Origin: Clostridiales bacterium
Lineage (GTDB): Bacteria > Bacillota > Clostridia > Oscillospirales > Oscillospiraceae
Reading direction: 5' to 3'
Length of the DNA stretch: 50,935 bases
Assembly: GCA_004557735.1 (NCBI GenBank)
Contig: SFFV01000015.1
Span: 1 to 50,935 of the forward strand
In this document: one piece after another, positions 26,079 through 34,386 of the stretch
How positions within the stretch are numbered: position 1 is the first letter of the stretch
How the letters are laid out: every line of letters begins with the position of its first letter
Notes under the pieces: generated by a model
Databases searched by the model: none
Told to the model about the DNA's origin: nothing
The model's input: only the letters and a program-made list of their open reading frames with translations
Program-made: the position numbers and the translations under genes

Positions 26079-27653
26079 ATGCTGAGTCCGACTACCATCT
26101 GGATCGCCTTTGCGCTCTATATGTGCTTCCTTCTGGGCGTGGCCGTATATGTCACGGTTCAGGACAGGAAAAAAGCCGCGGGCGGAAGCCTGCTGACCGC
26201 GTCGGTCAAGTGGCCGGTGCTCGTTATGACCTATATCGCCTCGCTCATGAGCACCTGGGTATTCTTCGCCGGGCCCGGCGCCTACTACCGCGGCGGCCTG
26301 GGCTACTGGATCAGCGAGATGAGCTATATCGCGCTCTTCCCGATCATCGCCCACTTCACGATGAACAAGGTCTGGATCATCAACCGCGAGATGGGCGGCA
26401 CGTTCTCCACTCCCGCGGACTTCTATGACGCCCGCTTCAAATCCCGTGCGCTGCGCATCATCCTGGCGCTCATCTTCCTCGCGGCCTCGTTCCCGTACAT
26501 CGCCTCCGTTATCGTGGCCATCGCCAACGCCGCGCAGTACGCCACCGACGGCGCGATCAACTACCGCCACGCGGTCATCGTCGTGGGTCTCATCATGACG
26601 ATCTTCGTGTGTATCGGCGGCGTCAAATCCGCCGCCACGGCCGACACGGTGCAGGGCCTGCTGTTCATCCTCCTGCTCTGGGTCATCGTTATCGCGGCGC
26701 TGATCGTCGGCTTCGGCGGCTCGCTCAGCAAGGCGGTCACGAAGCTCTGGGAAGACGTCCCCTCGTTCTTCTCCTACCCCGGCCCGGACGGCTGGGTGCC
26801 GTACGCCTCCCGCTTCGGCTATCCGTTCTCCTGCGCCATCGGCTGGACGATCATGCTGCCGCATGTGTTCGTGCGCTCCGGCTACTTCGGCGACGATCTC
26901 AAGGCGCAGCGCCGCCTCTCGTACATGACGCCGGTGCTGCAGGGCATCGTCTGGACGGGCACGATGCTCATCGGTCTTGTCGGCCTCGCTCTGGTACAGG
27001 GGCTGCCGACGTCCGAAACCGAGCTCATTATCCCCTACATAGTCAAAAACTTTGTTGTGAGCTTCGACCCCGTGCTGGCACGGGTGCTCATGGTCGCGTT
27101 CTTCATCGGCGCTTCCGCTGTCGGCCTTTCAACGTCGAACGCGTTTCTCTCGGTCGCCTCGGCGATCGTGGCGGACGACCTGCTGCGCAGCACGTTCCAT
27201 ATGGATCTTAAGGGCAGGAAGGGAACGGCAGCCAACCGCATCATCGTCGCGGTGCTCGGCATCGGCTCGATCCTGCTGGCGCTCGATCCTCCGGAGCTCA
27301 TCTTCACGCTTATCATGTTCTCCATCGCGATCGTCATGCCGCTCTTCCCGGTTCTGGTGCTTGGCATTTACTGGAAGAAGGCGACAAAGCAGGCGGCTGT
27401 CGTTTCCTCCGTTGTCGGCACGGCGCTCGTGCTTGCGACCTACTTCGTCTGGAACATCGGCGGCACATGGTACGGCGCGATCGGCATGCTCGGCTCCACG
27501 GTCTGCATGGTCGCCGTAAGCCTTTTCACCCGGCAGGACAGCAAGGACTCCGAAGCGTTCTTTGCTGCGCTCAGGGGCGGCATGAACCGCAGCTATGAGA
27601 TCGAGGGAGAACCCGAGCTCGCCGCCGAAGCCGCCGTCGGGCCGGAGACGTGA
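26079..27653 (+). CDS. Sodium:solute symporter (SSS) family transporter
   Basis: A 524-residue permease with roughly 13 hydrophobic helices. SSS landmarks are GPGAYYRGGLGYWISEMSY in the first repeat, the GGVKSAATADTVQGL segment (about 179-193) and the helix with GASAVGLSTSNAFLSVASAI, which holds sodium-site residues. It lies in the corrinoid operon, so it probably imports the methylated substrate of the MttB-family enzyme. Most betaine loci use BCCT carriers, so an SSS transporter hints at a different substrate. AGGAGG of the upstream gene's 3' end serves as its ribosome site. Confidence 0.92.
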   Translation: MLSPTTIWIAFALYMCFLLGVAVYVTVQDRKKAAGGSLLTASVKWPVLVMTYIASLMSTWVFFAGPGAYYRGGLGYWISEMSYIALFPIIAHFTMNKVWIINREMGGTFSTPADFYDARFKSRALRIILALIFLAASFPYIASVIVAIANAAQYATDGAINYRHAVIVVGLIMTIFVCIGGVKSAATADTVQGLLFILLLWVIVIAALIVGFGGSLSKAVTKLWEDVPSFFSYPGPDGWVPYASRFGYPFSCAIGWTIMLPHVFVRSGYFGDDLKAQRRLSYMTPVLQGIVWTGTMLIGLVGLALVQGLPTSETELIIPYIVKNFVVSFDPVLARVLMVAFFIGASAVGLSTSNAFLSVASAIVADDLLRSTFHMDLKGRKGTAANRIIVAVLGIGSILLALDPPELIFTLIMFSIAIVMPLFPVLVLGIYWKKATKQAAVVSSVVGTALVLATYFVWNIGGTWYGAIGMLGSTVCMVAVSLFTRQDSKDSEAFFAALRGGMNRSYEIEGEPELAAEAAVGPET

Positions 27654-27668
27654 ACCCCGCATAAAACC

Positions 27669-27704
27669 GATCCGGCGCGGAGCATACCGCAGCCGCGCCG
27701 GATC
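27669..27704 (+). other. Intergenic GC hairpin between symporter and UroD-type gene
   Basis: A 12-bp perfect stem (27669-27680 with 27693-27704), 12-nt loop, no T-run. A partial terminator or mRNA processing site within the operon. Confidence 0.6.
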
Positions 27705-27753
27705 TTCCGCGTCCTCCTCATCGGACAGAATATTTTGAAAGGAGCATCCCCAT

Positions 27754-28797
27754 ATGAATTCTATGGAACGCGTCACACTGGCTCTTCAGCATAAAGAAGC
27801 GGATCATGTTCCCGTATATCCCCTCATCAACAGCGTTTCCCGCAAGGCCCTCGGCATTTCCTACGAGGAATGGACGAAGGACGTGAAAAAGTGCGCCGAA
27901 GCCATCATCAAGACGACCGAGGAAGTCGGCTGCGACTGCATCAGCACGCTCGTTGACCTCTCCGTGGAAGCCGCCGACTGGGGTCAGGAGCTGGAATACA
28001 GCGAGGATGCCGCCGCGCACCCCAACTATCAGAACTGCCTCATCCAGACCGAGGACGATTACGCCAAGATCGGTGTCCTCAACCCCCGCGAGACGCCCCG
28101 CATGAGCGAGCACATCGAGCTGGCCCGCCTGCTGGCCGAAGCGAAGGGCAAGGAAATGCCCATCGTCGGCTTCGTGTTCGGACCTCTCGGCATTCTGAGC
28201 ATGATGCGCGGTCAGGACAACCTCTACGTCGATCTGATGATCTGCCCGGAGAAGGTCAAGCCCGCGATCCGGAACATTGCCGACACGATCAAGGAGCTGA
28301 GCGTCGCGCTGCTTGAGGCCGGCTGCCATGCCATTATGTACGATACGCTGTTCGCCTCCCGCTCCATCATGTCCCCGGAGATGTGGGACGAGTTCGAGGG
28401 CGTTTACATGCCGGATATCTGCGACACGGTGCGCGAGCACGGCGGCATGGTCATGCTGCATAACTGCGGCAACGGCATTTACATCAAGGAGCAGGTCGAG
28501 AGAATGCACCCGGTGCTCATCTCCCTGCAGCATCTCCCGCCCGACTGCGCCACCATGGCGGAGCTGAAGGAAAAGTACGGCAAGGACATCACCATCATGG
28601 GCCACGTCATGCCCGGCTTCATCTACAGCGCCACCGAGGAGGAGATCCGCGAGGAGTGCCGGAAACAGATCGACGCCTATAAGAAGGACGGCGGCTTCAT
28701 TCTTGCCAGCGGCTGCGAGTATCCCGCCGCGCTGGACTTCCATATGGCGAAGGTCATGGTGGAGGAAGCCCGAACCTACGGCGCGTACAACAAGTAA
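27754..28797 (+). CDS. UroD/MtaA-family zinc methyltransferase
   Basis: A 347-residue TIM barrel of the uroporphyrinogen decarboxylase superfamily. The zinc ligands of the methyltransferase branch are present: His and Cys in LHNCGN (about 235 and 237) and Cys in ASGCEYP (about 321). Such enzymes move the methyl group from methyl-corrinoid to a thiol (coenzyme M in methanogens). A Clostridium makes no coenzyme M as far as known, so the acceptor here is unclear. True uroporphyrinogen decarboxylase is unlikely given the location and zinc site. GAAAGGAG precedes ATG 27754. Confidence 0.88.
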   Translation: MNSMERVTLALQHKEADHVPVYPLINSVSRKALGISYEEWTKDVKKCAEAIIKTTEEVGCDCISTLVDLSVEAADWGQELEYSEDAAAHPNYQNCLIQTEDDYAKIGVLNPRETPRMSEHIELARLLAEAKGKEMPIVGFVFGPLGILSMMRGQDNLYVDLMICPEKVKPAIRNIADTIKELSVALLEAGCHAIMYDTLFASRSIMSPEMWDEFEGVYMPDICDTVREHGGMVMLHNCGNGIYIKEQVERMHPVLISLQHLPPDCATMAELKEKYGKDITIMGHVMPGFIYSATEEEIREECRKQIDAYKKDGGFILASGCEYPAALDFHMAKVMVEEARTYGAYNK

Positions 28798-28812
28798 GAT
28801 CCGATTCTCTGC

Positions 28813-28846
28813 GGGAGAAGCGGGCGGATCAGGGCCCGCTTCTCCC
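28813..28846 (+). terminator. Probable terminator after the UroD-type gene
   Basis: A 13-bp perfect stem (28813-28825 with 28834-28846) followed by a T-rich but interrupted stretch. Read-through into the GTPase gene, 28 bp downstream, seems possible. Confidence 0.55.
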
Positions 28847-28873
28847 TGTATTCCTTTTATGAGGCGGATAACA

Positions 28874-29803
28874 ATGAAAACAAAAATCGATCTCGTGACC
28901 GGCTTTCTCGGCGCAGGAAAAACCAGCTTTATCCGGTCCTATGCCGACTGGCTGCGGCGGCAGGGCACATCCTTCGCCGTTGTGGAAAACGACTTTGGCG
29001 CCGTCGGCGTGGATACCGCGGCGCTCAGGGAGGCGTGCGGCGATGTGTTCGAGGTGTCCGGCGGGTGCATCTGCTGCTCGCTGACGCCGAACTTCACGGA
29101 GCTGCTGCTCAGTCTCTGCGGGCATTACGAGCGCATCGTCGTCGAGCCGTCCGGCGTATTCGATGCGGCGGCGTTCTATTCGATCCTGGATGTTTTAAAG
29201 CGCCGGGGCGCGGCGGAGCCGGGCTTCTGTACCGTGGTCGTCGATCCGCACAGCCTTGCCGAGCTTGATAATGCCTCGCTTGCCGTGCTGCAAAGCCAGC
29301 TCGCCGGCGCGGGGAGCATCGTCTGGAGCAAATGCGATCTCCCGGATGTGCCCGATCTTAGCGCGTGCACCGCGCTGCTGCACACGCTCCTGCCCGACCT
29401 TCCGCCCGTCGAGACGGCGTCCACGCGCGATTTTACCGACTTTGCCCTGCTCCAGACACGCGCCGGCCGCCTGCGGAGCATCGAAACGGAAAAGCTCAAC
29501 CACACGGCGCTGTATTTCTGCCCGTTCCACAGGGTGGAGCGCCCGCTCACGCGCGCGCAGGCCGAACGGCTGCTGGAAAAGATCGTTGCCTCGCCCGAGG
29601 CGGACGGCCTTCTCCGGATCAAGGGCACCGTGCCCGCCGCCGGGGGCGGCTTCTGGGCGGCGGACAGCGTGCTCCGCGCGACCGGCGTTGTGCCGGCGGC
29701 GGAGGGAAGCGGCGTCTTGTATTTTATTACCCGCCGCGCGCAGGCCGCGGGCATCGGCCGGCTCATGGAACGCCTGCTCGGAGAGCTTGACGAAACACGG
29801 TAA
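28874..29803 (+). CDS. G3E (CobW/YjiA-type) GTPase
   Basis: A 309-residue P-loop metallochaperone-type GTPase. G1 is GFLGAGKTS (10-18), and the metal motif CxCC is Cys65, Cys67 and Cys68 (GGCICCSL). Further parts are VVEPSG and WSKCDL as the base-specificity motif, and a C-terminal domain from about 215. G3E proteins deliver zinc, nickel or cobalamin to target enzymes. Being last in the corrinoid operon, it may load zinc into the UroD-type enzyme or help handle the corrinoid. ATG 28874 with GAGGCGGA upstream. Confidence 0.88.
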   Translation: MKTKIDLVTGFLGAGKTSFIRSYADWLRRQGTSFAVVENDFGAVGVDTAALREACGDVFEVSGGCICCSLTPNFTELLLSLCGHYERIVVEPSGVFDAAAFYSILDVLKRRGAAEPGFCTVVVDPHSLAELDNASLAVLQSQLAGAGSIVWSKCDLPDVPDLSACTALLHTLLPDLPPVETASTRDFTDFALLQTRAGRLRSIETEKLNHTALYFCPFHRVERPLTRAQAERLLEKIVASPEADGLLRIKGTVPAAGGGFWAADSVLRATGVVPAAEGSGVLYFITRRAQAAGIGRLMERLLGELDETR

Positions 29804-29891
29804 GCCTCTCCCGTTATCCGTCCCCCTTTCCCCACGCAAAAGACCGGCGCAGAAAATGCACACGGAAGCCGCCGGAGCGTCCGGCAAGCGC

Positions 29892-29920
29892 TTGACGCGC
29901 GGAGCGCAATATGGTATCCT
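29892..29920 (+). promoter_or_regulatory. Sigma-A promoter for the CNNM pair
   Basis: TTGACG (29892-29897) and TATCCT (29915-29920), 17-bp spacer. Confidence 0.6.
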
Positions 29921-29959
29921 GTTATAACTATATAAAAAACTGGAGTGTGATGACCCCAC

Positions 29960-31243
29960 ATGGACGGCGACAGTTGGCTGTCATGGATACCTGTTTTACT
30001 GCTGCTCTGCGCGGCGGCGTATTTTGCCGTGGCGGAAACGGCGGCAACGTCCGTCAGCCGCATCCGGCTCAGGACGCGGCTCGACCAGGGCGACCGGAAG
30101 GCGAAGAAGGCCCTTTACGTACAGGACAATTTTGACCGCGCAATTTCCGCGATCCTCATCGGCACGAATATCGTCCACATCTCCACCGCTACGCTCACAA
30201 CGGTGCTCGTTACGCGCACCTGGGGCGCGGGCTGGGTGGCGCTTGGCACGATCGTGTGCACGGTCGCGGTGTTTTTTGCCGGAGAGATGCTCCCCAAGAG
30301 CATCGCCAAGCGCTACAGTGAACGGTGCGCCCTTGCGACGGCGCCGTCCCTGTGCTTTTTTATGCGCATTTTCGCGCCGCTGGCGAAGGCGCTCTCGCGC
30401 ATCGGCGAGTTCTTTTCCTCTCTCGCCAAGGGCGAGCCGGAGATCACCGTGACCGAGGATGAGCTGTACGACATCATCGAAACGATGACCGACGAGGGCG
30501 AGCTGCCCGAGGAACGGGCGGAGCTTGTCCACTCGGCGCTGGAGTTTGGCGACGTGACGGTCGAGCGCGTGTTCACGCCCCGCGTGGACGTTGCGGCGCT
30601 CGATGTGAATACGCCGCCGGAGAAGATCCTCTCGTTCATCCGCGAGCAGCGCCACAGCCGCCTGCCCGTGTACGAGGGGAGCATCGACAACATTATCGGC
30701 GTATTGCAGATCCGCAAATACGTCCGCGTGTATCTGCGCGAGAGGCAATGCCCGGAGCTTCGCAGCCTGCTCGACGCGCCGTGCTTCGTCCACCAGAGCG
30801 CGTCCATCGACGAGCTGCTCGAGGAGCTGAACCGCCGGAAGATCTCCCTCGCGGTCGTCACGGACAACTACGGCGGCACGATGGGCATCGTGACCGTGGA
30901 GGACATACTCGAAGAGCTGGTCGGCGAGATCTGGGACGAGGACGACGTGGCGCAGGTGGAGTTCCGCCCGGTCGGCGGCAATACCTACGAGGTCAGCGCC
31001 GACATGGATATGGAGGACCTTTTCGACGAGCTGGGCTACGACGATCCCGAGGATACCGAGTGGGAGCATAAGCCCGTCGGCGAATGGGTGTATGAGCAGT
31101 TTGACATGATCCCCGCGCAGGGCGAGAGCTTTGTATGGCACCGGCTCCGCGTGACCGTGCAGAGCATAGACCACCGGCGGATCCGCAAGCTCCTTGTCGA
31201 GCTTCTGCCCGAGGAGGGCAAGGAAGGAGGCGGGGAAGCATGA
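29960..31243 (+). CDS. CNNM/CorC-family (HlyC-like) transporter, first of two
   Basis: A 427-residue membrane protein. The N-terminal DUF21 membrane domain (about 1-170; FAVAETAATSVSR, GEMLPKSIAKRY) is followed by a CBS pair (about 205-330; RVDVAALDV, GGTMGIVTVEDILEELVGEI) and a C-terminal CorC_HlyC domain. Family members export magnesium or sodium-coupled cations. The start at 29960 has GGAGTG about 10 nt upstream. It overlaps the second CNNM gene by 4 nt, so the two are coupled and could form a hetero-oligomer. Confidence 0.92.
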   Translation: MDGDSWLSWIPVLLLLCAAAYFAVAETAATSVSRIRLRTRLDQGDRKAKKALYVQDNFDRAISAILIGTNIVHISTATLTTVLVTRTWGAGWVALGTIVCTVAVFFAGEMLPKSIAKRYSERCALATAPSLCFFMRIFAPLAKALSRIGEFFSSLAKGEPEITVTEDELYDIIETMTDEGELPEERAELVHSALEFGDVTVERVFTPRVDVAALDVNTPPEKILSFIREQRHSRLPVYEGSIDNIIGVLQIRKYVRVYLRERQCPELRSLLDAPCFVHQSASIDELLEELNRRKISLAVVTDNYGGTMGIVTVEDILEELVGEIWDEDDVAQVEFRPVGGNTYEVSADMDMEDLFDELGYDDPEDTEWEHKPVGEWVYEQFDMIPAQGESFVWHRLRVTVQSIDHRRIRKLLVELLPEEGKEGGGEA

Positions 31244-32529
31244 CAACGTGGATCTATGTGCTTTTGATGCTCGCGCTGCTTTGCGGCTCGGCGTTTTTCT
31301 CAGCGTCGGAAATGGCGCTCTCCTCCGCCAACCGGATGCGTCTCGCGTCCGCCGCCGAGGAGGGAAACCGCGCCGCCGCGATCGCCTGCAAGGTGATCGA
31401 CAAATACGAAAACGCGCTCTCCGCCATTCTCATCGGCAACAACCTCTGCAACATCGGCTCGGACTCCATTCTCACATGGATCGGCATCACGCTGCTCGGC
31501 AGCCGCTACAACGGCTGGGTGTCGGCGCTTATCACGCTTTTTATGACGGCGATCATCATCGTGTTCTGCGAATCGGCTCCGAAGATCGCCGCAAAGAAAA
31601 ACGCGAACCGCTTTTCGATGACGGTCGCGCCGTTTGTCCGCTTTCTTATGATCGTGCTCTCGCCGGTCATCTTCCTCGTTTCGCTGCTCATCCGCCTCAT
31701 TACGTTCCCGCTCAAGGGCGAGAACAGCGGCGAAAGCTCCGAGGAGGAAGCCGCCGCCGAGCTCCAATCCATCATCGAGACCGTCGAGGACGAGGGCGTC
31801 ATCGACGAGGACCGCAGCGAGCTTCTGCGCAGCGCGCTCGATTTTTCCGAGATCGCCGTCATGGACGTGATGACCGCGCGCGTGGACGTCGAGGCGCTCG
31901 ACATCGACGACGACTGGCGCGAGCTTCTGCTCTCGGGCGAGGATCTGCCGTATTCGCGCATCCCCGTGTACGAGAACAGCATCGACAATGTCATCGGCGT
32001 GCTCTATCTCAACCGCTTTTTCAAGGCGCTGCTGGACGATCCCGGGGCGGACATCCGCAGCAACCTTATGAAGCCGCTTTATATCTATAAGACCGTAAAG
32101 CTGCCGGACGTGCTCGCGCAGCTGCGCAAAAACCAGCAGCATCTCGCCGTCGTCACGGACGAATACGGCGGAACGCTCGGCATCGTGACGCTCGAGGACG
32201 TGCTCGAAGAGCTTGTCGGCGACATCTGGGACGAGACCGATGAGATCGAGGATGAGATCGTCGAGCGGCCGGACGGCATGTACGAGATCGACGGCGATCT
32301 CCCCATCGGCGATCTCGCGGAGATCCTGGACGTGACCGAGGAATCGCTCGACACCGCGAGCGCCACCGCCGGCGGCTGGACGATCGAGAAGTTCGGCGCG
32401 TTCCCCAAGGTAGGCGATACCGTGGAGTCGGACGGACTGCGCGTAAAGGTGCTTGCGATGGGCGAGGACGGGCTTCGCGTGGAAAAGATCCTCGTGGAGA
32501 AGCTGCCCGAGGACAAAACGGACGAATGA
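31240..32529 (+). CDS. CNNM/CorC-family transporter, second of two
   Basis: A 429-residue paralogue of the gene before it. It has DUF21 (FFSASEMALSSANRMRLAS, FCESAPKIAAKKNA), CBS pair (RIPVYENSIDNVIGVLYL, GGTLGIVTLEDVLEELVGDI) and CorC_HlyC domain. The ATG lies in an ATGA overlap at 31240 behind GGAGG. The CBS/CorC halves of the pair are more alike than the membrane halves, which fits an old tandem duplication. Its stop precedes the hflX ribosome site by only a few bases. Confidence 0.92.
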   Translation: MTTWIYVLLMLALLCGSAFFSASEMALSSANRMRLASAAEEGNRAAAIACKVIDKYENALSAILIGNNLCNIGSDSILTWIGITLLGSRYNGWVSALITLFMTAIIIVFCESAPKIAAKKNANRFSMTVAPFVRFLMIVLSPVIFLVSLLIRLITFPLKGENSGESSEEEAAAELQSIIETVEDEGVIDEDRSELLRSALDFSEIAVMDVMTARVDVEALDIDDDWRELLLSGEDLPYSRIPVYENSIDNVIGVLYLNRFFKALLDDPGADIRSNLMKPLYIYKTVKLPDVLAQLRKNQQHLAVVTDEYGGTLGIVTLEDVLEELVGDIWDETDEIEDEIVERPDGMYEIDGDLPIGDLAEILDVTEESLDTASATAGGWTIEKFGAFPKVGDTVESDGLRVKVLAMGEDGLRVEKILVEKLPEDKTDE

Positions 32530-32545
32530 CCGGGAGGGTTTACCC

Positions 32546-33649
32546 ATTCAGGACGTAACGCAGAAAAGAGAACGGGCGGTGCTCGCGGGGCTTTCAGCAT
32601 CGAGCATGGACGCCGGGGAACGCTCCACCGAAATTTCGATGGAGGAGCTTGCCGCGCTCGTGGACACCGCGGGCGCGGATACGGTCGCCATGGTTTTGCA
32701 GACGCGCCAGTCGCCCGATCCGCGCAGCTTTCTCGGCGCGGGCAAATTGCAGGAAATAAAGGAGACCGTCACGAACAACGCGTGCGATCTCGTCGTGATC
32801 GATAACGAGCTTTCGCCCTCGCAGGCGCGGGCGATCGAGGAAGAGCTCGGCGTGCGCGTCGTGGACCGGAGCGGACTCATCCTCGATATCTTCGCCCAGC
32901 GCGCCCGCACGAAGGAGGGCCGGCTGCAGGTGCAGCTTGCGCAGTACGAATATCTGCTGCCGCGGCTGACCGGCATGTGGACCCACCTCAAGCGCCAGGC
33001 CGGCACGAGCGCGCCCATCGGCACGCGCGGCCCGGGCGAAACGCAGCTCGAGACCGACCGGCGGCACATCCGCCGGATCATCCGGAATCTGGAGGCCGAT
33101 CTCGAACAGGTGCGCCGCGTCCGCTCGACGCAGCGCCGCCGCCGCGAGAAAAACGCCATGCCGATGGCCGCGCTCGTCGGGTATACGAACGCCGGAAAAT
33201 CCACGGTGCTCAACCGTCTGACCCGCTCGGACATCCCGGCGAACGACCGCCTTTTCGATACGCTGGATACGACGACGCGCCGTCTCTGGCTGCCGGAGCT
33301 GCAAAGGGAGATCCTGCTTTCCGATACCGTCGGCTTCATCCGCAAGCTGCCGACGAATCTCATCGAGGCGTTTAAGGCCACATTGGAGGAGCTGCAGTAC
33401 GCCGATCTGCTGCTGCACGTTATCGACGTTTCCGCGCCCGACTGGGAAGAGCAGGCAAAGGTCACCGACGCGCTCATCCATGAGTTGGGGGCGTCCGCCA
33501 CGCCGGTGCTGCGCATTTATAATAAGTGCGACGCGATCCCGGCTTTTGCGGAGCTTCCCCGCACGCGCGACGGCGTGTGCATTTCCGCGCGTACCGGCGA
33601 GGGCGTGGATACGCTGCTCGCACGCATTACGGAGGAGCTGAAGCGATGA
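32546..33649 (+). CDS. hflX: Ribosome-splitting GTPase HflX, apparently starting at ATT
   Basis: GTPase that rescues stalled ribosomes. The 367 residues have the HflX N-terminal domain (RSFLGAGKLQEIK), the glycine-rich linker GTRGPGETQLETDRR, and the GTPase domain with G1 GYTNAGKST (about 212-220), SDTVGFIRKLP and YNKCD. The conserved first strand KRERAVLAGL must be inside the protein. The only start-like codon in front of it with a ribosome site is ATT at 32546, 8 nt after GGGAGG (32532-32537). The next GTG (32579) or ATG would delete that strand. Its stop overlaps the yigZ start. Confidence 0.9.
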   Translation: MQDVTQKRERAVLAGLSASSMDAGERSTEISMEELAALVDTAGADTVAMVLQTRQSPDPRSFLGAGKLQEIKETVTNNACDLVVIDNELSPSQARAIEEELGVRVVDRSGLILDIFAQRARTKEGRLQVQLAQYEYLLPRLTGMWTHLKRQAGTSAPIGTRGPGETQLETDRRHIRRIIRNLEADLEQVRRVRSTQRRRREKNAMPMAALVGYTNAGKSTVLNRLTRSDIPANDRLFDTLDTTTRRLWLPELQREILLSDTVGFIRKLPTNLIEAFKATLEELQYADLLLHVIDVSAPDWEEQAKVTDALIHELGASATPVLRIYNKCDAIPAFAELPRTRDGVCISARTGEGVDTLLARITEELKR

Positions 33650-34284
33650 CGCCGTACCGTACCGCCGCCGGATACGGCGAGGCGGAATACGAGGACAAAC
33701 GCAGCCGGTTCATCGGCCATGTAAAGCCCGTGACGTCGGAGGCTGAGGCCCGGGCGTTCATCGACGAAATGCGCCGGAAGTATGCCGACGCGACGCACAA
33801 CGTTTTTGCCTATGTCCTGCGCGAAGGGAACATCCTCCGCTGGTCGGACGACGGCGAGCCGGGCGGCACGTCCGGCCAGCCGACGCTCGCCGTGCTGCAG
33901 GGCGCGGGGCTGACGGACGTGTGCTGCGTCACGACGCGCTATTTCGGCGGAACGCTGCTCGGCTCCGGCGGACTTGTGCGCGCGTACTCCGCCGCGGCCC
34001 GCGCCGCGCTGCGCGCGGCCGGCACGGCGGTCATGCGGCCGTGGCGGCGCGGGAGCTTTGCATGCTCCTACGCCCGATACGAACGGCTGCGCCGTCTTTT
34101 GGAGGAGCGCGGCGCGCGCGTTGAGGAAACGCTCTTCGGAGCGGAGGTCGGGATCGTCTTTTCCGCGCCGGAGGCGCAGAGCGGGAGCTTTGTGACGCTC
34201 CTTCGCGACGCGACCGCCGGGGAGGCCGAGGTACGGCTGGGCGAGAGCGTTTTCCGCCCGGAAAAAGAGGAGGAGACCGTGTAA
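33646..34284 (+). CDS. YigZ/IMPACT family protein
   Basis: A 212-residue UPF0029 protein. The N-terminal IMPACT domain has SRFIGHV, DDGEPGGTSGQP (about 66-77) and YFGGTLLGSGGLVRAY (about 98-113). A smaller alpha/beta domain follows. The molecular role is unresolved in bacteria; related eukaryotic IMPACT proteins inhibit Gcn2. Coupled to hflX by ATGA at 33646, which supports a translation-related job. Confidence 0.92.
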   Translation: MTPYRTAAGYGEAEYEDKRSRFIGHVKPVTSEAEARAFIDEMRRKYADATHNVFAYVLREGNILRWSDDGEPGGTSGQPTLAVLQGAGLTDVCCVTTRYFGGTLLGSGGLVRAYSAAARAALRAAGTAVMRPWRRGSFACSYARYERLRRLLEERGARVEETLFGAEVGIVFSAPEAQSGSFVTLLRDATAGEAEVRLGESVFRPEKEEETV

Positions 34285-34334
34285 AATTTTTTTCTCCGAA
34301 AAGCAGGGGAAATCGCGGGCAATGTCGTATATAA

Positions 34335-34365
34335 GTAATGCAGAGGTTTTCTGTATTACTTTTTT
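34335..34365 (+). terminator. Terminator after yigZ
   Basis: A 10-bp stem (34335-34344 with 34350-34359, one G-U) followed by six T residues, ends the CNNM-hflX-yigZ unit. Confidence 0.85.
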
Positions 34366-34386
34366 ATTTTCGGGGAGGCGGAGCGC

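Noticed and set aside
24192..26864. A long minus-strand open frame opposite the MttB-family and symporter genes
   Set aside because: Low-complexity Asp/Arg/Gly-rich translation spanning several real genes and gaps; an antisense shadow.
27754..28797. Heme-pathway uroporphyrinogen decarboxylase
   Set aside because: It has the zinc-ligand pattern of MtaA-like methyltransferases and lies in a corrinoid operon, with no heme genes nearby.
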